64,000 bases of DNA from Phoronis australis. Lineage: Eukaryota; Phoronida; Phoronidae. Positions within the stretch are counted from its first letter, which is position 1. Each line of letters opens with the position of its first letter. The stretch lies in the NCBI GenBank assembly GCA_002633005.1, contig NMRA01000363.1, forward strand, positions 1 to 64,000, given 5' to 3'. This document shows positions 52,076 to 63,110 of the stretch, piece by piece. Both the position numbers and the translations under genes were made by a program. The notes under the pieces were generated by a model, which worked only from the letters and a program-made list of their open reading frames with translations, ran no database searches and was not told the origin of the DNA.

Positions 52076-52534
52076 ACTTGCTAACAGCGATGGTGTGAAC
52101 AGAACTGAATCTGGATGTGTGTTACCTATTCGGCATAGACTACCGTTTGAACAAGGGAAATTTCTAGCCAAACATGCCCCAGAAATGGTGTTAGATTGCC
52201 TGCCTGAACGCTAGATGGCGCTACAGGTACATGTACCTGTTTAAGTACAGCAGAAACTTTTGAAGTCTTCACCACGTTTGCACGTTTATACACTACCGCC
52301 ACCCTTAAATCTGAATGATGTTTTTCGCTTACAGCTTTCCTCTTGCCTCCATGAGTTCGAGTAAGAGAAATTGCCTGTAAATCGGTTATTAGTAATTTGA
52401 TAAGGTGATCGGAGGAAACTGGAGAATGTTGACAGCCTACTTGTATTGATTTGAAATGCGATATTACCGATCGCTCTTCGGAACTAAGCCAATATGAAAT
52501 TCTCGTTCTGGGTTCGAGATGCATAATGGACTTT

Positions 52535-52830
52535 TTATTGTAATATTATATAAACGTTCTGCTGTTCAAAGCCCAAAGCTTCTCCGAAACAGCCTTCTTG
52601 GCGTTTTCTAAGAACCTCTCGAATTAAAAGGTGGAAGAGTGTGAAGAATACAGTGCTTGATTTCCGTTTTAAGTCGATCTCGATTTCCCCAAGACTGGTT
52701 CTGTCTCCTGTATTTGAAGATATAGTACTTTCTCTCCCGCACCATCCAGTCAAAACATCCCCTGTATCAGACATATGGATCTCATGGTTCTCAATGGCAG
52801 TTCTTTCCCACCAGTCACCGGTTTACTCGC
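52535..52830 (-). pseudogene. Protein-like minus-strand fragment, unidentified
   Basis: Reads GDWWERTAIENHEIHMSDTG, then LTGWCGRESTISSNTGDRTS and LGEIEIDLKRKSSTVFFTLF. Composition is protein-like. A TAA precedes it and no splice site clearly frames it. The neighbouring minus frame at 52998-53198 (DLPVSNGFQNLKFSEMF) may belong to the same decayed gene. Confidence 0.25.
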
Positions 52831-53389
52831 CGAAATGAAAACTGTAGTTATCTGCTAATTTTTGGTACCCATCACCAGCCAGTTCAAACCGGGTCAGCGC
52901 TAATATGAATTCCCGTTTTATTCAAGAACTGAACTTGGAATTAAATCACTTGCCGCTAAAAAGGTCTCAATTTTTTCTTACTAAGATGGTAAGCAGTTTA
53001 TGGATATGTGAAGAACTGGCGGTTCGTTTTTCCTCGAGACCATGTTCCAAGATTTACATAACACGTCAAGACAAGCCACCCTGTAGGCCTATAGAGCTTG
53101 GTCTGAAGTGAGTACGAGCGGTCAATTCTTTCGAAGACGTTGAACATCTCCGAGAATTTCAGATTTTGAAATCCATTCGATACAGGTAAGTCGTCCAAAT
53201 CACAAGTCGTCTTGTGATGGAAGTCGGTTTCGTCGACGCTCTGGTTTTCTAATTGGCAAATTTAAAATTTGTACTAACAGCTTCTTAGTCGATAAGACGC
53301 CTCATTGGGGGGTAGCATTTCCAGAAAGTAGCAGATTTACTAGAACCGACCATTTTCAGCGGATTCACAACTCCGATATTGTCATATGG

Positions 53390-54511
53390 ATTCTTTTGTG
53401 AACGTACATATAGGTAGGTTTGTGTTGTCTCATCTTATTCGTGTCATGTTCGTGTTTGTCCGTCAGTCTCCGTAATAGGACCGGCGTGCGTTCAGTAACG
53501 CTAGGACCTACGCTAGGACCTAGCTAAAATCTAGCCAAAGTCACGTGTTTTCATTTAAAATGTACCGCAATATCTCACGTTGTCTCGCGAAGTCTTGCTT
53601 TTTAGCGAGGTCCTAGCGTTACTGAACGGGGGGCAGCCCCCCAATCACGTGGCTGGGGAATTGTGGGATTGCGAACGCTCTCTTACATGTACGTTTGGTC
53701 CTGCTAACGAAAGGACTTGTTCCACTGTTCTTCCGAAGATCTTAATAAATACTAGGCCAACTTGTAGGATGACTTCAAGTAAGAGCACACAAAAAGCTGT
53801 GTACCAGTTCACATAATATTTGGCGACGTTGACAGAATAGTTCATTTTTCTGTGTAGTATATTTCACTAGTTCGCAGTATGCTTCTCTGCTTGCAATTGT
53901 TAAAGTTTTTTACGATAAGTAAATTGTAATCAGTATTTTCATAGTTCATAGTATCTCTAGTCAAATTCTTTTGTTAGGAATTTAGTTTTTATTGTAAATC
54001 CGGTCACATGGGTTTTAGTTATTTTTCTAGTTTCTGTTCTTACACTCACTTAATACATGTACTTTTCAGTGTAGTTTTGTGTTGCTGTACTAATTCACTT
54101 GTTTCTAACATTTGCTTAGTTAACTGGTGGGGAGTAAAGTTATCATTTTTCATCAATGTTTTTAGTCATTAATTTTCGTCTATCTTTATGTCATTTTTAT
54201 TATCATATTCATTGCTATTTTTGGAGCGGAGGAGTGTTGGGAACGTAGTTAGGGGGTTTGTGTGGTCTCGTCTTTGGTGTGTTATGTTTGTGTACGTCCG
54301 TCAGTCTTCGTAAGTGGACCGGATATTATTGTTATTAGTGCAATCACGTAACTGGGAAATTGTGGGATTGTGAACGCTCTTTTACATGGCATTGGCAGTA
54401 TGTGTTCCGCTGTTCTTCTGGAGTTGAAGACTTGGCCGGCCTCCATGTATGAATGGTTCAGGCGAGATTGCCCGAGAACCTCTGTGTTAGCCAAAAAAAA
54501 TTCCTTATACA
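53390..54511. mobile_element. Internally deleted LTR retrotransposon (TRIM-like)
   Basis: Two direct repeats of about 275 bases: LTR1 about 53390-53817 (lengthened by a MITE) and LTR2 54235-54511. Both contain GTCCGTCAGTCT, GGACCGG, AATTGTGGGATTG and GAACGCTCT in order. Just after LTR1 a primer-binding-like TTTGGCGACGTTGACAG (53819-53835) occurs, and just before LTR2 a purine tract GGAGCGGAGGAG (54223-54234). The interior of roughly 420 bases encodes nothing. No target duplication was seen. Confidence 0.7.
53489..53626. mobile_element. MITE of the CGTTCAGTAACGCTAGGA family, copy 2
   Basis: Closely similar to 32553-32698, with the same inverted ends. It interrupts LTR1; LTR2 lacks it and serves as the empty reference. 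Confidence 0.85.
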
Positions 54512-54577
54512 ACTGACAGTGAAAATCTTCATGGGGAGCGATTCCACACTTAGTTTCCGGCCTGTAATCAGGCATGC

Positions 54578-54697
54578 ATTCCGTAGACGCGAGGATCTCG
54601 TGAAAACGCGAGATTTCGCAAGATATTGCCATATGCATTGTTAATGAAGCACGTGACCACACTAGCTTTACTCGCAAGGTTCGCGCGTCTACGGAAT
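54578..54697. mobile_element. MITE of the TTCCGTAGACGCGAG family
   Basis: ATTCCGTAGACGCGAG at the left and CGCGCGTCTACGGAAT at the right form clear inverted ends, with a second inner palindrome of CTCGTGAAAACGCGAG type. Confidence 0.75.
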
Positions 54698-54734
54698 TCA
54701 ACCTAAGATCAGAACTTAAAGAGTTCCCACCATG

Positions 54735-55870
54735 ACCCTGTGTCTCAAAAAGGAATTTTATTATTACATCTTAACAGATTTAATAGCCTTTAGTACACCT
54801 GTTGCTACGAAACAATCTAAAAATATTAAAAAAATATTTTTCTGTTATCGAGTTTGTACGCAATGGGTGGAAGACCGCCTCAGCCGTTGTTGTTTTATCA
54901 GTGCGATACCGAGGAGTTGTGAAGAAAGTCCGCGTGGAACCGTCTTTTTCAGACATGAAAAGGTGCGTTTGTGGAAACTGTGGTAACAACAACTTGACTG
55001 TGAACGTCTTAGTGTTCAAATTTCCTAAATACGTGAAAGTTGCACAAAAATGGCATCGGTTTGTCATGGGCGGCGCACCATAGGGGCCTAGGGTAGGGCT
55101 ATAGCCCCCCACTTTTTCAGGGCTAAACCGCCCATGGTCTATAGGCGGTGCAACACTTTTTTCAGTGCTGCGCCACCCATGATTGTGCGCCGAACAAGAG
55201 TGTGGAGTGTCAGTGTGGAACATGAGATTCAGTTTGGCGTAAGCCACACTTTGATCGGCACATTTCAAAGAATCGTGTTTCGACCACACACATAAGCGGC
55301 GTTACAATGAAGGACTCACCACCAAGTAAGTGCATTTGCAAATTTGGTAGACAACAAACAAACTGCTTCCATTCTAGGGCGAGTGATGCCAGGTCCTGGA
55401 CCCCGGCCCAGATCGAGTGCTACTACAAGTAGGCTTATGCATATTGTGTTTAGACTGCGCTCATTCCATCACGGCAATAGTGAATACGAGTAACCCAGGT
55501 TGGCTGTGGCTTTTGTCAGTAATTATTAAGAGTCTATTTTGTGAGTAGTGACCACCACTTGGTAGAGTTGGTTGTGGCTCACATATGTCATTTCTCGTGC
55601 AAGTGGGTCGAGTTCATACGGCATGAAACCCGACAAAAGTTCGCTAAATGGGAAATCGAATTCATTGTCCGATTCTTCAAGTACTTGAGTATAAGTGCCC
55701 GTATCCACTCTCCTGTCGGACTGCATAATAATTGTCCAATTCTCGCCTAATATTGTCATTGTCTTCTGACCTGCAGTGTTCCGACAATGCAAATGATTGT
55801 CAAGCGGCCAACCATCTTCCACCCATTGCATCATTTGGCGGGAAACTTAGAAATAAGTAATTTTTCTTCA
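54735..55870 (+). mobile_element. Decayed THAP-domain DNA transposon, copy 2
   Basis: The THAP stretch starts at 54955 with MKRCVCGNCGNNN, then LVFKFPKYVKVAQKWHRFV. After a small insertion it resumes as SAHFKESCFDHTHKRRYNEG at about 55255-55310. The codon where the closing cysteine is expected is TGA, so the domain has lost a zinc ligand and is truncated there. The outer left part (TTTTATTATTACATCTTA...) and the right end (ACCCATTGCATCATTTGGCGGGA-like) match copy 1 at 5455-6265. A minus-strand acidic frame at 55526-55834 may be a second decayed product. Confidence 0.75.
55064..55182. mobile_element. 119-base MITE inserted in the THAP domain
   Basis: Ends TCATGGGCGGCGCA and, reversed, TCATGGGTGGCGCAGCA. 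TTG lies on both sides (55061-55063 and 55183-55185) as a 3-base target duplication. Copy 1 of the host element lacks it and reads straight through at the matching site. Confidence 0.85.
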
Positions 55871-57279
55871 AAATTAAAGAAGTTGCCAATATTTGGCATA
55901 AAAGTGCCTATTTAGCAAGATTTTATGGCATTCGATTCATATTAGCTAACTGAAACCTGAAAAAGTAAGAAAATGCATGGTGGGAACTCTTTAACGGTGT
56001 GCATGCAGCACGAGCCGCGAGTGTGTGATGACGATTTCCGCAACATCGCAGATCGCGTGCACTCAGAACACACACGGTCAATGATCTACATGTATAGTCT
56101 ATGAACAATTCTAATTCAGTTGACCTAGAAGAGTTCTGAGTGTGATCATTAACCGCTGGGCGATTGTCGTCAAAGGGACATTATCGGCATGATAAATGAT
56201 CTTCTAAAATGAGCTTCTGCGAATCCAACCTTTAACCCCCGCAGTCGCACTCAAACTCTCTGCTGGCAGAGCTAAATAACACCCGATAAATGGCAGACTA
56301 TTTTTAAGCGTGTTTATCTGGTAAAGCCATCGGTCTTGACTGTGTGAATTGGCGATTTGAAATCGAGAAAAAACATGACGAGATTATTTACGGGTTATCT
56401 ACCGTGGCCCAAAGATGACATCACTCGTTTCTTTTTTAATAATCTCTTAGGATCTCGAGATCACGACTTTTTCTTAAAAGAATGATTCCATATAAAAACC
56501 ATATGAAAATGAAAAATCACTATATACTCAAAAATTCATACAGAGCTAATATTTTGTGCATGTGTTGGGATGCTGGCCCAAAGTAGACTGCTGCAATATT
56601 TGCACTCAATGACCTTTGGTTACCGAGATATGACCTATTTGGCTATCAAAGCATATTTTTCATTTTTTCATGTCAGTAAAACTGCACTTTTGGAACGGCA
56701 AAAGGTCAAACTTGGAAAACTGGTGACAAATTTTGATATTGATGTTCATAAAGACTCATGTAAGGTTAGTAAAAAAATGAAATTTGAAACTCATAGGTAT
56801 ATTTAAATTTCCAGCAGGGGTGAAAACTCCGAGACCACTTTTCAGGCCAGTCACAGGTGGCAAGATGTTGTTTAACCTGCCTGCTATATCGGAATATATT
56901 TGAAGATGAAATTCTCTGTGTAGACACTTCTAAGAGTGATCTTTGATAACTGCTTTATAAAATTTGTCTCTTATATATTTAGTGCTAAAAACGTGGCCCT
57001 CGAATTTGGGCATTTTTGTGATGTGGCCTTACTCTGACTGACAAGAGAATTGAGGCTATTCTTTTAGTTCAGAGATATCACCTGAAATATATGATCTAAT
57101 AACAACAATGCAATATCACAAAATTTTTAGTTTCACTTTTGAGACCCCAGTTTTCTGAAACACTCTGTTTAACTTTACCAATAGACCTTTAGGTTTCGAA
57201 ATTACATGCACTTCCTGTCACTGCAAAGAATAGGTAGGAATTTCCTTCTTGCACATTTGGTCAATTTTCATTACTAAAG

Positions 57280-57610
57280 TGGGATCGCGGAGGAAATGTG
57301 GCCTTCATTAGCTGTGTTAAAGACGTCAGAAGTCATCTGAGGTCGTGCAAATTGCCACAGAAGTTTGAAAGTATATCGGAATTACAGTTGATTCTTGAAA
57401 GAGCTGGAGAGAGAGGAGGCTGGACTGGCAAACCAATGGAAATGCGCCATTATATGTTTTACACAGGCGTTGACTTTCGCATGTCGCAAAAGATTTTTCG
57501 CCAGTTTGATTTGTTAGTCCCTCTTGGTGCAAGGAAGATATTAGTAGCAATTTCTAATACGTTACTTCATATTGACAACTGTGAACCATTTTTATTCAAA
57601 TGGTTCAAAG
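57280..57610 (+). CDS. Exon-like open stretch inside the 4.2-kb element, unidentified
   Basis: Possible acceptor CATTACTAAAG|TGGGAT and good donor TTCAAAG|GTGAGA, open throughout (110 codons): WDRGGNVAFISCVKDVRSHL, then GGWTGKPMEMRHYMFYTGVD and FRMSQKIFRQFDLLVPLGAR. The Cys/aromatic-rich composition looks like protein. It has no start codon, so it would be an internal exon. It may be a captured host exon or part of an unrecognised transposase. A second open stretch ending at a strong donor (CCTG|GTAAGT, near 59141) lies downstream. Confidence 0.35.
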
Positions 57611-58039
57611 GTGAGATCCATATTTATACCGAAAGACCACGAAAAAGTATGTACCATACTTGTACAAAAGGTGACCCATCTTTATACACATTTTTAGTAC
57701 ATATGACTTGTGAGAGCTGGTGAAATCGTCACCAAATTTACCATTCCACTAGTCTGCTCGGGTTGACTTTGAAACTTATGCCAGAGCAATGATGGCGACC
57801 ATCCCTGAGGTGATTGCTTGCGTAATTTGTAAAAATATTTACGTCAAAATAATTTTTAAGTATGGAAAGAAGCTCCGCTCATGATTATACCTCACGACTC
57901 AAAAATTGACAATACAGTTCACTTCCCTTTATAATTGTAATGGCAGTTGATCATAATTTTTCACTTATTCAGTACTTTTTGCCATGCAGTCATCTCTGAC
58001 TTGTCGGGCAACTGTATTCAGATGTGCACCTCACCAGTT

Positions 58040-59160
58040 TCTGAATGGAACACGGATTTTTATGAGCCCATATGACAGATGACGACAAATTTCGGATGGA
58101 TCCAACAATTGGTGTGCTCCCTAGTGGCAATCCTAGTTTTATACATTTATGTCTTTATCTTCAAAGCTCCTCAACGGATTTTCATGAAATTTGGTACATA
58201 ACCATCTATTAGGGAGATAGCGTTATTCTCCCATTTTCGGATGTATTTGAGGTATTTTGTTCCACCCAGTGCCCCTCTATCAAAGAAACCATCCATAAAA
58301 TGATTGTGGAAATTGGCATACATGTTCTTAGTGTAAAGAGAACGGTTGACGATAACCTTCTGACGACTTTGACTACTTTGGCTCCTCTTAGTGGCAGTTT
58401 TGTTTTTTGTAGCGCATATGACTGTTTCTACTAAACCCATTGCAGGATCTATATTAAATTAAGCAAGTGTATTTATATGAAGTTGACAGCGGACGACGAC
58501 GACTTTCAGACGGATCCAACAAACGCTGTGCCCCCTAGTGGCAATTTTATTTTTTTCGTTTTCCCCTGTTTCTCTGAAATTCCTTGATGGATTTTTATGA
58601 AATTTGGTAAACAGCTGTCTATCACAGAAACGGCGTTTTTGGACGATTTGACATATTTTACGCCATATAAGGGCCATTTTTATTGTTTCCTAGTCTGTTT
58701 TTGGCGTCCGCCTCTCTGCCAACCAAATCACTCTAAGCATAATTTTGAAAATTAGCACATATGTTCTTAGTGTGAAGAGGACGGTTGATGATTTTCCAAC
58801 GACATCGACCCCTGTGGCGCCTCCTAGTGTATTTATGTGAAGTTAACAACGGACGACGATGACTTTCCAATCAATCTGTGCCCCCTAGTGGCAATTTCAT
58901 TTTTTTTGTTTTCCAATTTTACTTCTAAGTTCCTTGACGGACTTTTATTAGATTTGGTAAATAGCTTTCCATTAAAGAAACAATGACATGTTCCGTTTTG
59001 GGATGGATTCGACGTATTTTGCGGTTTTTTTGAAGTGTTATGTGGAAATGCATCATACACTAAACCAAGCATACCTTGAAAAAACTGTGGTTTTGAGTCC
59101 GCCGCATGAACGGAATTTACATATTGTGAAACTTTTACCTGGTAAGTCGCAACAACACCC
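58040..59160. repeat. Three diverged tandem modules
   Basis: Each module has a GACGACGA...CTTTC start, a CCCCTAGTGGCAATTTTA-like core, a TTTTTATGAAATTTGGTA-like block, and (in the first two) a TGTTCTTAGTGTGAAGAG-like tail. Copies start near 58040, 58460 and 58840. Confidence 0.7.
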
Positions 59161-60578
59161 AATTGTTTAAATACTGGTTTGGAAAGCCGGTAACTTGGAC
59201 ATCACTGAAAATATTATGTTTTCAATCGTAAATATCTTCACCTGTTATTCTTCTGAAAGCGCAAATTCCATTGGCGCACTGCCATTATGTTCGGCCACCT
59301 TTGTAGTATACGAAGCATTGCGTGACCCTTTGTATTTCCAGTAACACGACACATCTGCTCGTATCCACCGTCCTCTTTTCACTTGTGATTTCGAAGATCT
59401 TGATTAGTTTTAGTATGAACTTTGCTAATAGTTTGAGAGGACTTTTTCAAGCGCATATACAGGGACCTGTCCAAGAGGTCTGAAAATGGACCAGCATGCA
59501 CTGCAGGCAGTGCGTGGGATTTTTAGTCCATTACGGTTTTCAAAAACTGACCAAGCAAGGGGGAATGGGAACCCTTAGTAAAAATAAAACCTGCTTCTCT
59601 GAAGCATGAGATGGTGAAGGGGGTTGTATTATTAACTCATCAGTACATTAAATTTGACTTTTTTGAGTTCTGTAATCCTATTATAGATTTTTATTTTTGC
59701 ACCAGCAAAACTGAAAATCCGCGAAAAAAAAATCTCTCATACAGCTTCCCATGATCTCCTTCGTCACTGATGTAGCAAAACGAATGATATTTGTTCTATT
59801 TGGCATCTTGGTCGATAGATAATTGCACAATCGAGTAGCGCCTCCTAGAATCTTTCAATCTAACTGACAGTCATAGAATGGCAGAAAAGTGTGTAAGTGA
59901 GTTATGTAAAAAACTGACTGCACAAAAACTATGAAAGACACAAGATCTTTTATACTTGCGTTGGGCTGAACAAAGACACCAGTAACAAATGGAAGTTAAC
60001 TCATGTTCCAAAAGAATTCGATATAGATTTGGGAGAGCGATAGAAATGCGTAAAAACGACCTTAATAATAAGCAGTGAAAATGACATTTTTGTAGGCTAA
60101 AATGAGAGGACACAAAAAATCAATAAATCCATCCGAACCAATTTTTCTTGAATGCTATTCTTTCTTCTTTCTGCTATATAGTTATTTTTTCAATAGCGTG
60201 AAGTAATGATGTGTTGTTGCTAACAAAAATGTCACCTACTTCCCAGTACTTTTATTTGTTATTTTTCAGAAAAAGTACAAAGTGTTTGTAAAAAGAATTA
60301 AAAAACACAGAAACTCTTAAAAAATCAGGTTCAGGTTTCTTTTGACAAGGCCAGCTGATGTGCTAAGTTTCAAACAAATTCTGGTGATTTTGCATATATA
60401 GCCCACCATCTGGTTTTAATATGGAATTGCTCTTAATTATCTCAGGATCTCGAGATCCCGACTTAATTATCTCTGAACCTCAAGATCTCGCGATCCTGAG
60501 ATTAAAAGTCGGGATCTCGAGATCATGAGATTATTAAAAAAGATACGCGCGATGTTATCTTCGGGCCACCGTAGTTAT

Positions 60579-62903
60579 CCCCAAAGCCTTCTGTAAATTA
60601 AAACACTTTCGCTCTACCTATTGACCCTGTCTCCTGCATGGGGAGATCCCTAAACTAATGATGTGAAAACGTAATCAGCAGTCTGCAAATCTTGCGGACG
60701 CCAATTAAATTGTTGTGGTTTTGACTATTTTGAAAAAACAGAGATGCTTTTTTGCTCTAAAGCATCGTGAAGGCCATTTTCTGGAAATTTTAGTTTTAAG
60801 ACTTTTGTAAATTAGGCCCGAGTTGTTTAACACTGTTTATAACCTGATAAGACCTCGCTTAATCAAGCCACGCCAACTCTAACATTTACAGTATAGATCA
60901 GCCTTGAACACCTGAGGCTTGTGATATGGTATCATACCTATTGCATTACCCCGGGGAAAAAGGACCGATTCCTTTTGAAATGTGACACTGTGTAAAAGTT
61001 CTAACTGTACTGAAGACTTTTTCTAATGCACGACGGATTTCATTGTTTTTGTAGCTCTGGCGAATGTTAATTACTTTAATAATCTATGCCATCAAACAAT
61101 CATCCCAATAAAGTTTTTGTCAGCCGTAAAAATGATGGCATTTAATCTACTGCGCAGCAGGCTCGACGTCAAAATAAGTCACTGTTTTAATATGAATGGA
61201 AGTTGGGACGTATCATGGTTAACCCGAAGTCTCGTTTAAACTACTTGTCTTTAATTTCAGACAAGGGCTTGGTCACTTATACATCAGACTTACGCTATTT
61301 CATTACTTATTTAGCGCACAATGTGGCCGACAAGGGACATTTTGTTCAGTTAAATTTTCAACAGAGTAACAGATTAAGAAAAGTAGCCATTTTGGCAATT
61401 ATTTTTATACGAAATACCTGTATAGTTTCGTTACAAATAAAAACTTACTTTTGATTTGCATATTGGGCAAGAATCACGTTTTAATCTTCGTTATTTAAAT
61501 ATTAAGAATTTACTTTCTACTTTTAGTTAGAAACTTCATAAAACATTTAGCGCAATCTACTTGTAATTTAATTAAATCATATTCCCAAATAATATTTTTC
61601 AAATTCAAATATTTTTTCACAATACACATAATTTTATATCCAAGTATTATGTTTAATTTTAATATATGTATATGGTCACGAACAAACACCGCCAGAGTTG
61701 AATGACTCTGAATTTCGCTTTTGAAGGCCTGTGAAAAAATAATACTATAAAAGAGTTACATGTATATATACGCTATAATTCCTATTTTACCGATGTCATT
61801 CGATCGGTGAGAATCATGCTGTGTTCTTTTTTGAACTTTAAAAAAACAAAAATAACGCTGAACTTGAAACTACACGTAAATAAGATATCATTTTTTAAAA
61901 CAATGGATTTTGCAGTGTATATTTCTCATTATTCATTTTTACAAATTTAAACTTGTGCACTTGTCATTTTTAGATTCTTGCAATATTCTTTCGTATTGAT
62001 AATTGGCAAGTCACTGCGCAAACCCGGACTGCGAGTCAGTGTGAAAGTCCAACACCGCGCGAGATCACTTGTCAATAATGGCTGTTTTCACATGTTCAGC
62101 TAACATCTGAGTACCTGTGGCAGGTGGCATTTCAAAGTTTTGGGGTCCCTATTTGATAGGTACTCTCGTTAAAGCGACACTAAACCCACGCTGTCTGTCA
62201 AAAATACAATGTCTCGTCACTTACCGTTATAAAATGGGACTTTTATTGTTCCTCACTTAATTTAGTAGCGATCTGTTGGTTCGGGCGAACTTAGAGTTTG
62301 TTAGTTCTTCATACCAATCTCGTAAGATTTCAGGTCACATCTTCAGGTCTAGTCCTGGAGTAACTTCCAATTTGATTTAAGAACAATTGGAAACCAATTC
62401 CAACTGAAATCATAACTCGTTTTTGACAGAAAGCTAGCCTAAGGGTTATGTGAAACTTGCAGGCTAATTCATTATTTCTGTGAGTGCCTGGCCAAACTCG
62501 TAAGAAACACAAAATATAGCGATGATGTGAATATGAAGTAGGATGAACATTGTCAAATGTTTTTAAGAACGAGTTTTGTGGCGAAAATTGTTCGCCGCAA
62601 ATCACTGAACGGTATCCAGTATGTATCGTGACGTGGTGATGCGGGCTATGTGACATAGCGGAGTTGCAGCACACATGTAGTCTGGAAAATGCAAAGACAT
62701 GATATTTAATGACGCTTCAACCAACTTATTATTTAATCTTTTAAATTGTTTCTTCGATTAAGTAAAAGACTAGATTAACGTATTTATTTGGCTGTTCATT
62801 GCAGTGCTAGGGATTAGTATGCTAATTTTGTTTATCAGGCTTTATCGAAAATTCCTATTCTGAAGAACAAACACCTGACGTCAGTTATGGTGCAGTGAAG
62901 GGC
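60579..62903. other. AT-rich sequence, no gene recognised
   Basis: Short frames at 61203-61454 (+) and 62330-62674 (-) have no recognisable domain or splice context. Confidence 0.4.
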
Positions 62904-63110
62904 ATGACACTGGTTAAGCTCTGTTTCTCGATTTTAATTATTTCTGCGATAGCGTATCAGCCGACGGAGTTTAATAATCACACGCCCGGTGTGCTTTACA
63001 TGTATATCTCCCGGAATCCCGCGGAATTTAACCTCTCTATCAAATTAATAACTAATCCCGGGCCAAACACTGTCATCACGTCTCCCAATCCGTTAAAGCT
63101 GACCTATTGA
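62904..63110 (+). CDS. Small open frame with a signal-peptide-like start
   Basis: From the ATG at 62904 the 68-residue product begins MTLVKLCFSILIISAIAYQP, a good secretory signal shape, followed by about 48 mostly polar residues ending NPLKLTY and a TGA. It could be a small secreted protein, a first exon or chance. The NPGP within it lacks the D-x-E of a 2A peptide. Confidence 0.25.
   Translation: MTLVKLCFSILIISAIAYQPTEFNNHTPGVLYMYISRNPAEFNLSIKLITNPGPNTVITSPNPLKLTY

Larger units (their letters stand above)
56399..60574. mobile_element. 4.2-kb DNA transposon with long terminal inverted repeats
   Basis: The left end starts CTACCGTGGCCCAAAGATGA and the right end, reversed, CTACGGTGGCCCGAAGATAA. 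Similarity continues for about 68 bases through TCTTTTTTAATAATCTC and GATCTCGAGATC. TTAT flanks both ends (56395-56398 and 60575-60578). The right subterminal part folds on itself (60430-60535). The interior holds an exon-like stretch (57280-57610) and three modules of about 350-400 bases (from about 58040, 58460 and 58810). No known transposase was recognised, so the superfamily is open. Confidence 0.8.

Noticed and set aside
54780-55289. 169-residue minus-strand frame
   Set aside because: Mostly the antisense of the plus-strand THAP stretch and the inserted MITE.
63049-63063. NPGP motif resembling a 2A ribosome-skipping peptide
   Set aside because: The required D-x-E before NPGP is absent (the residues are KLIT).
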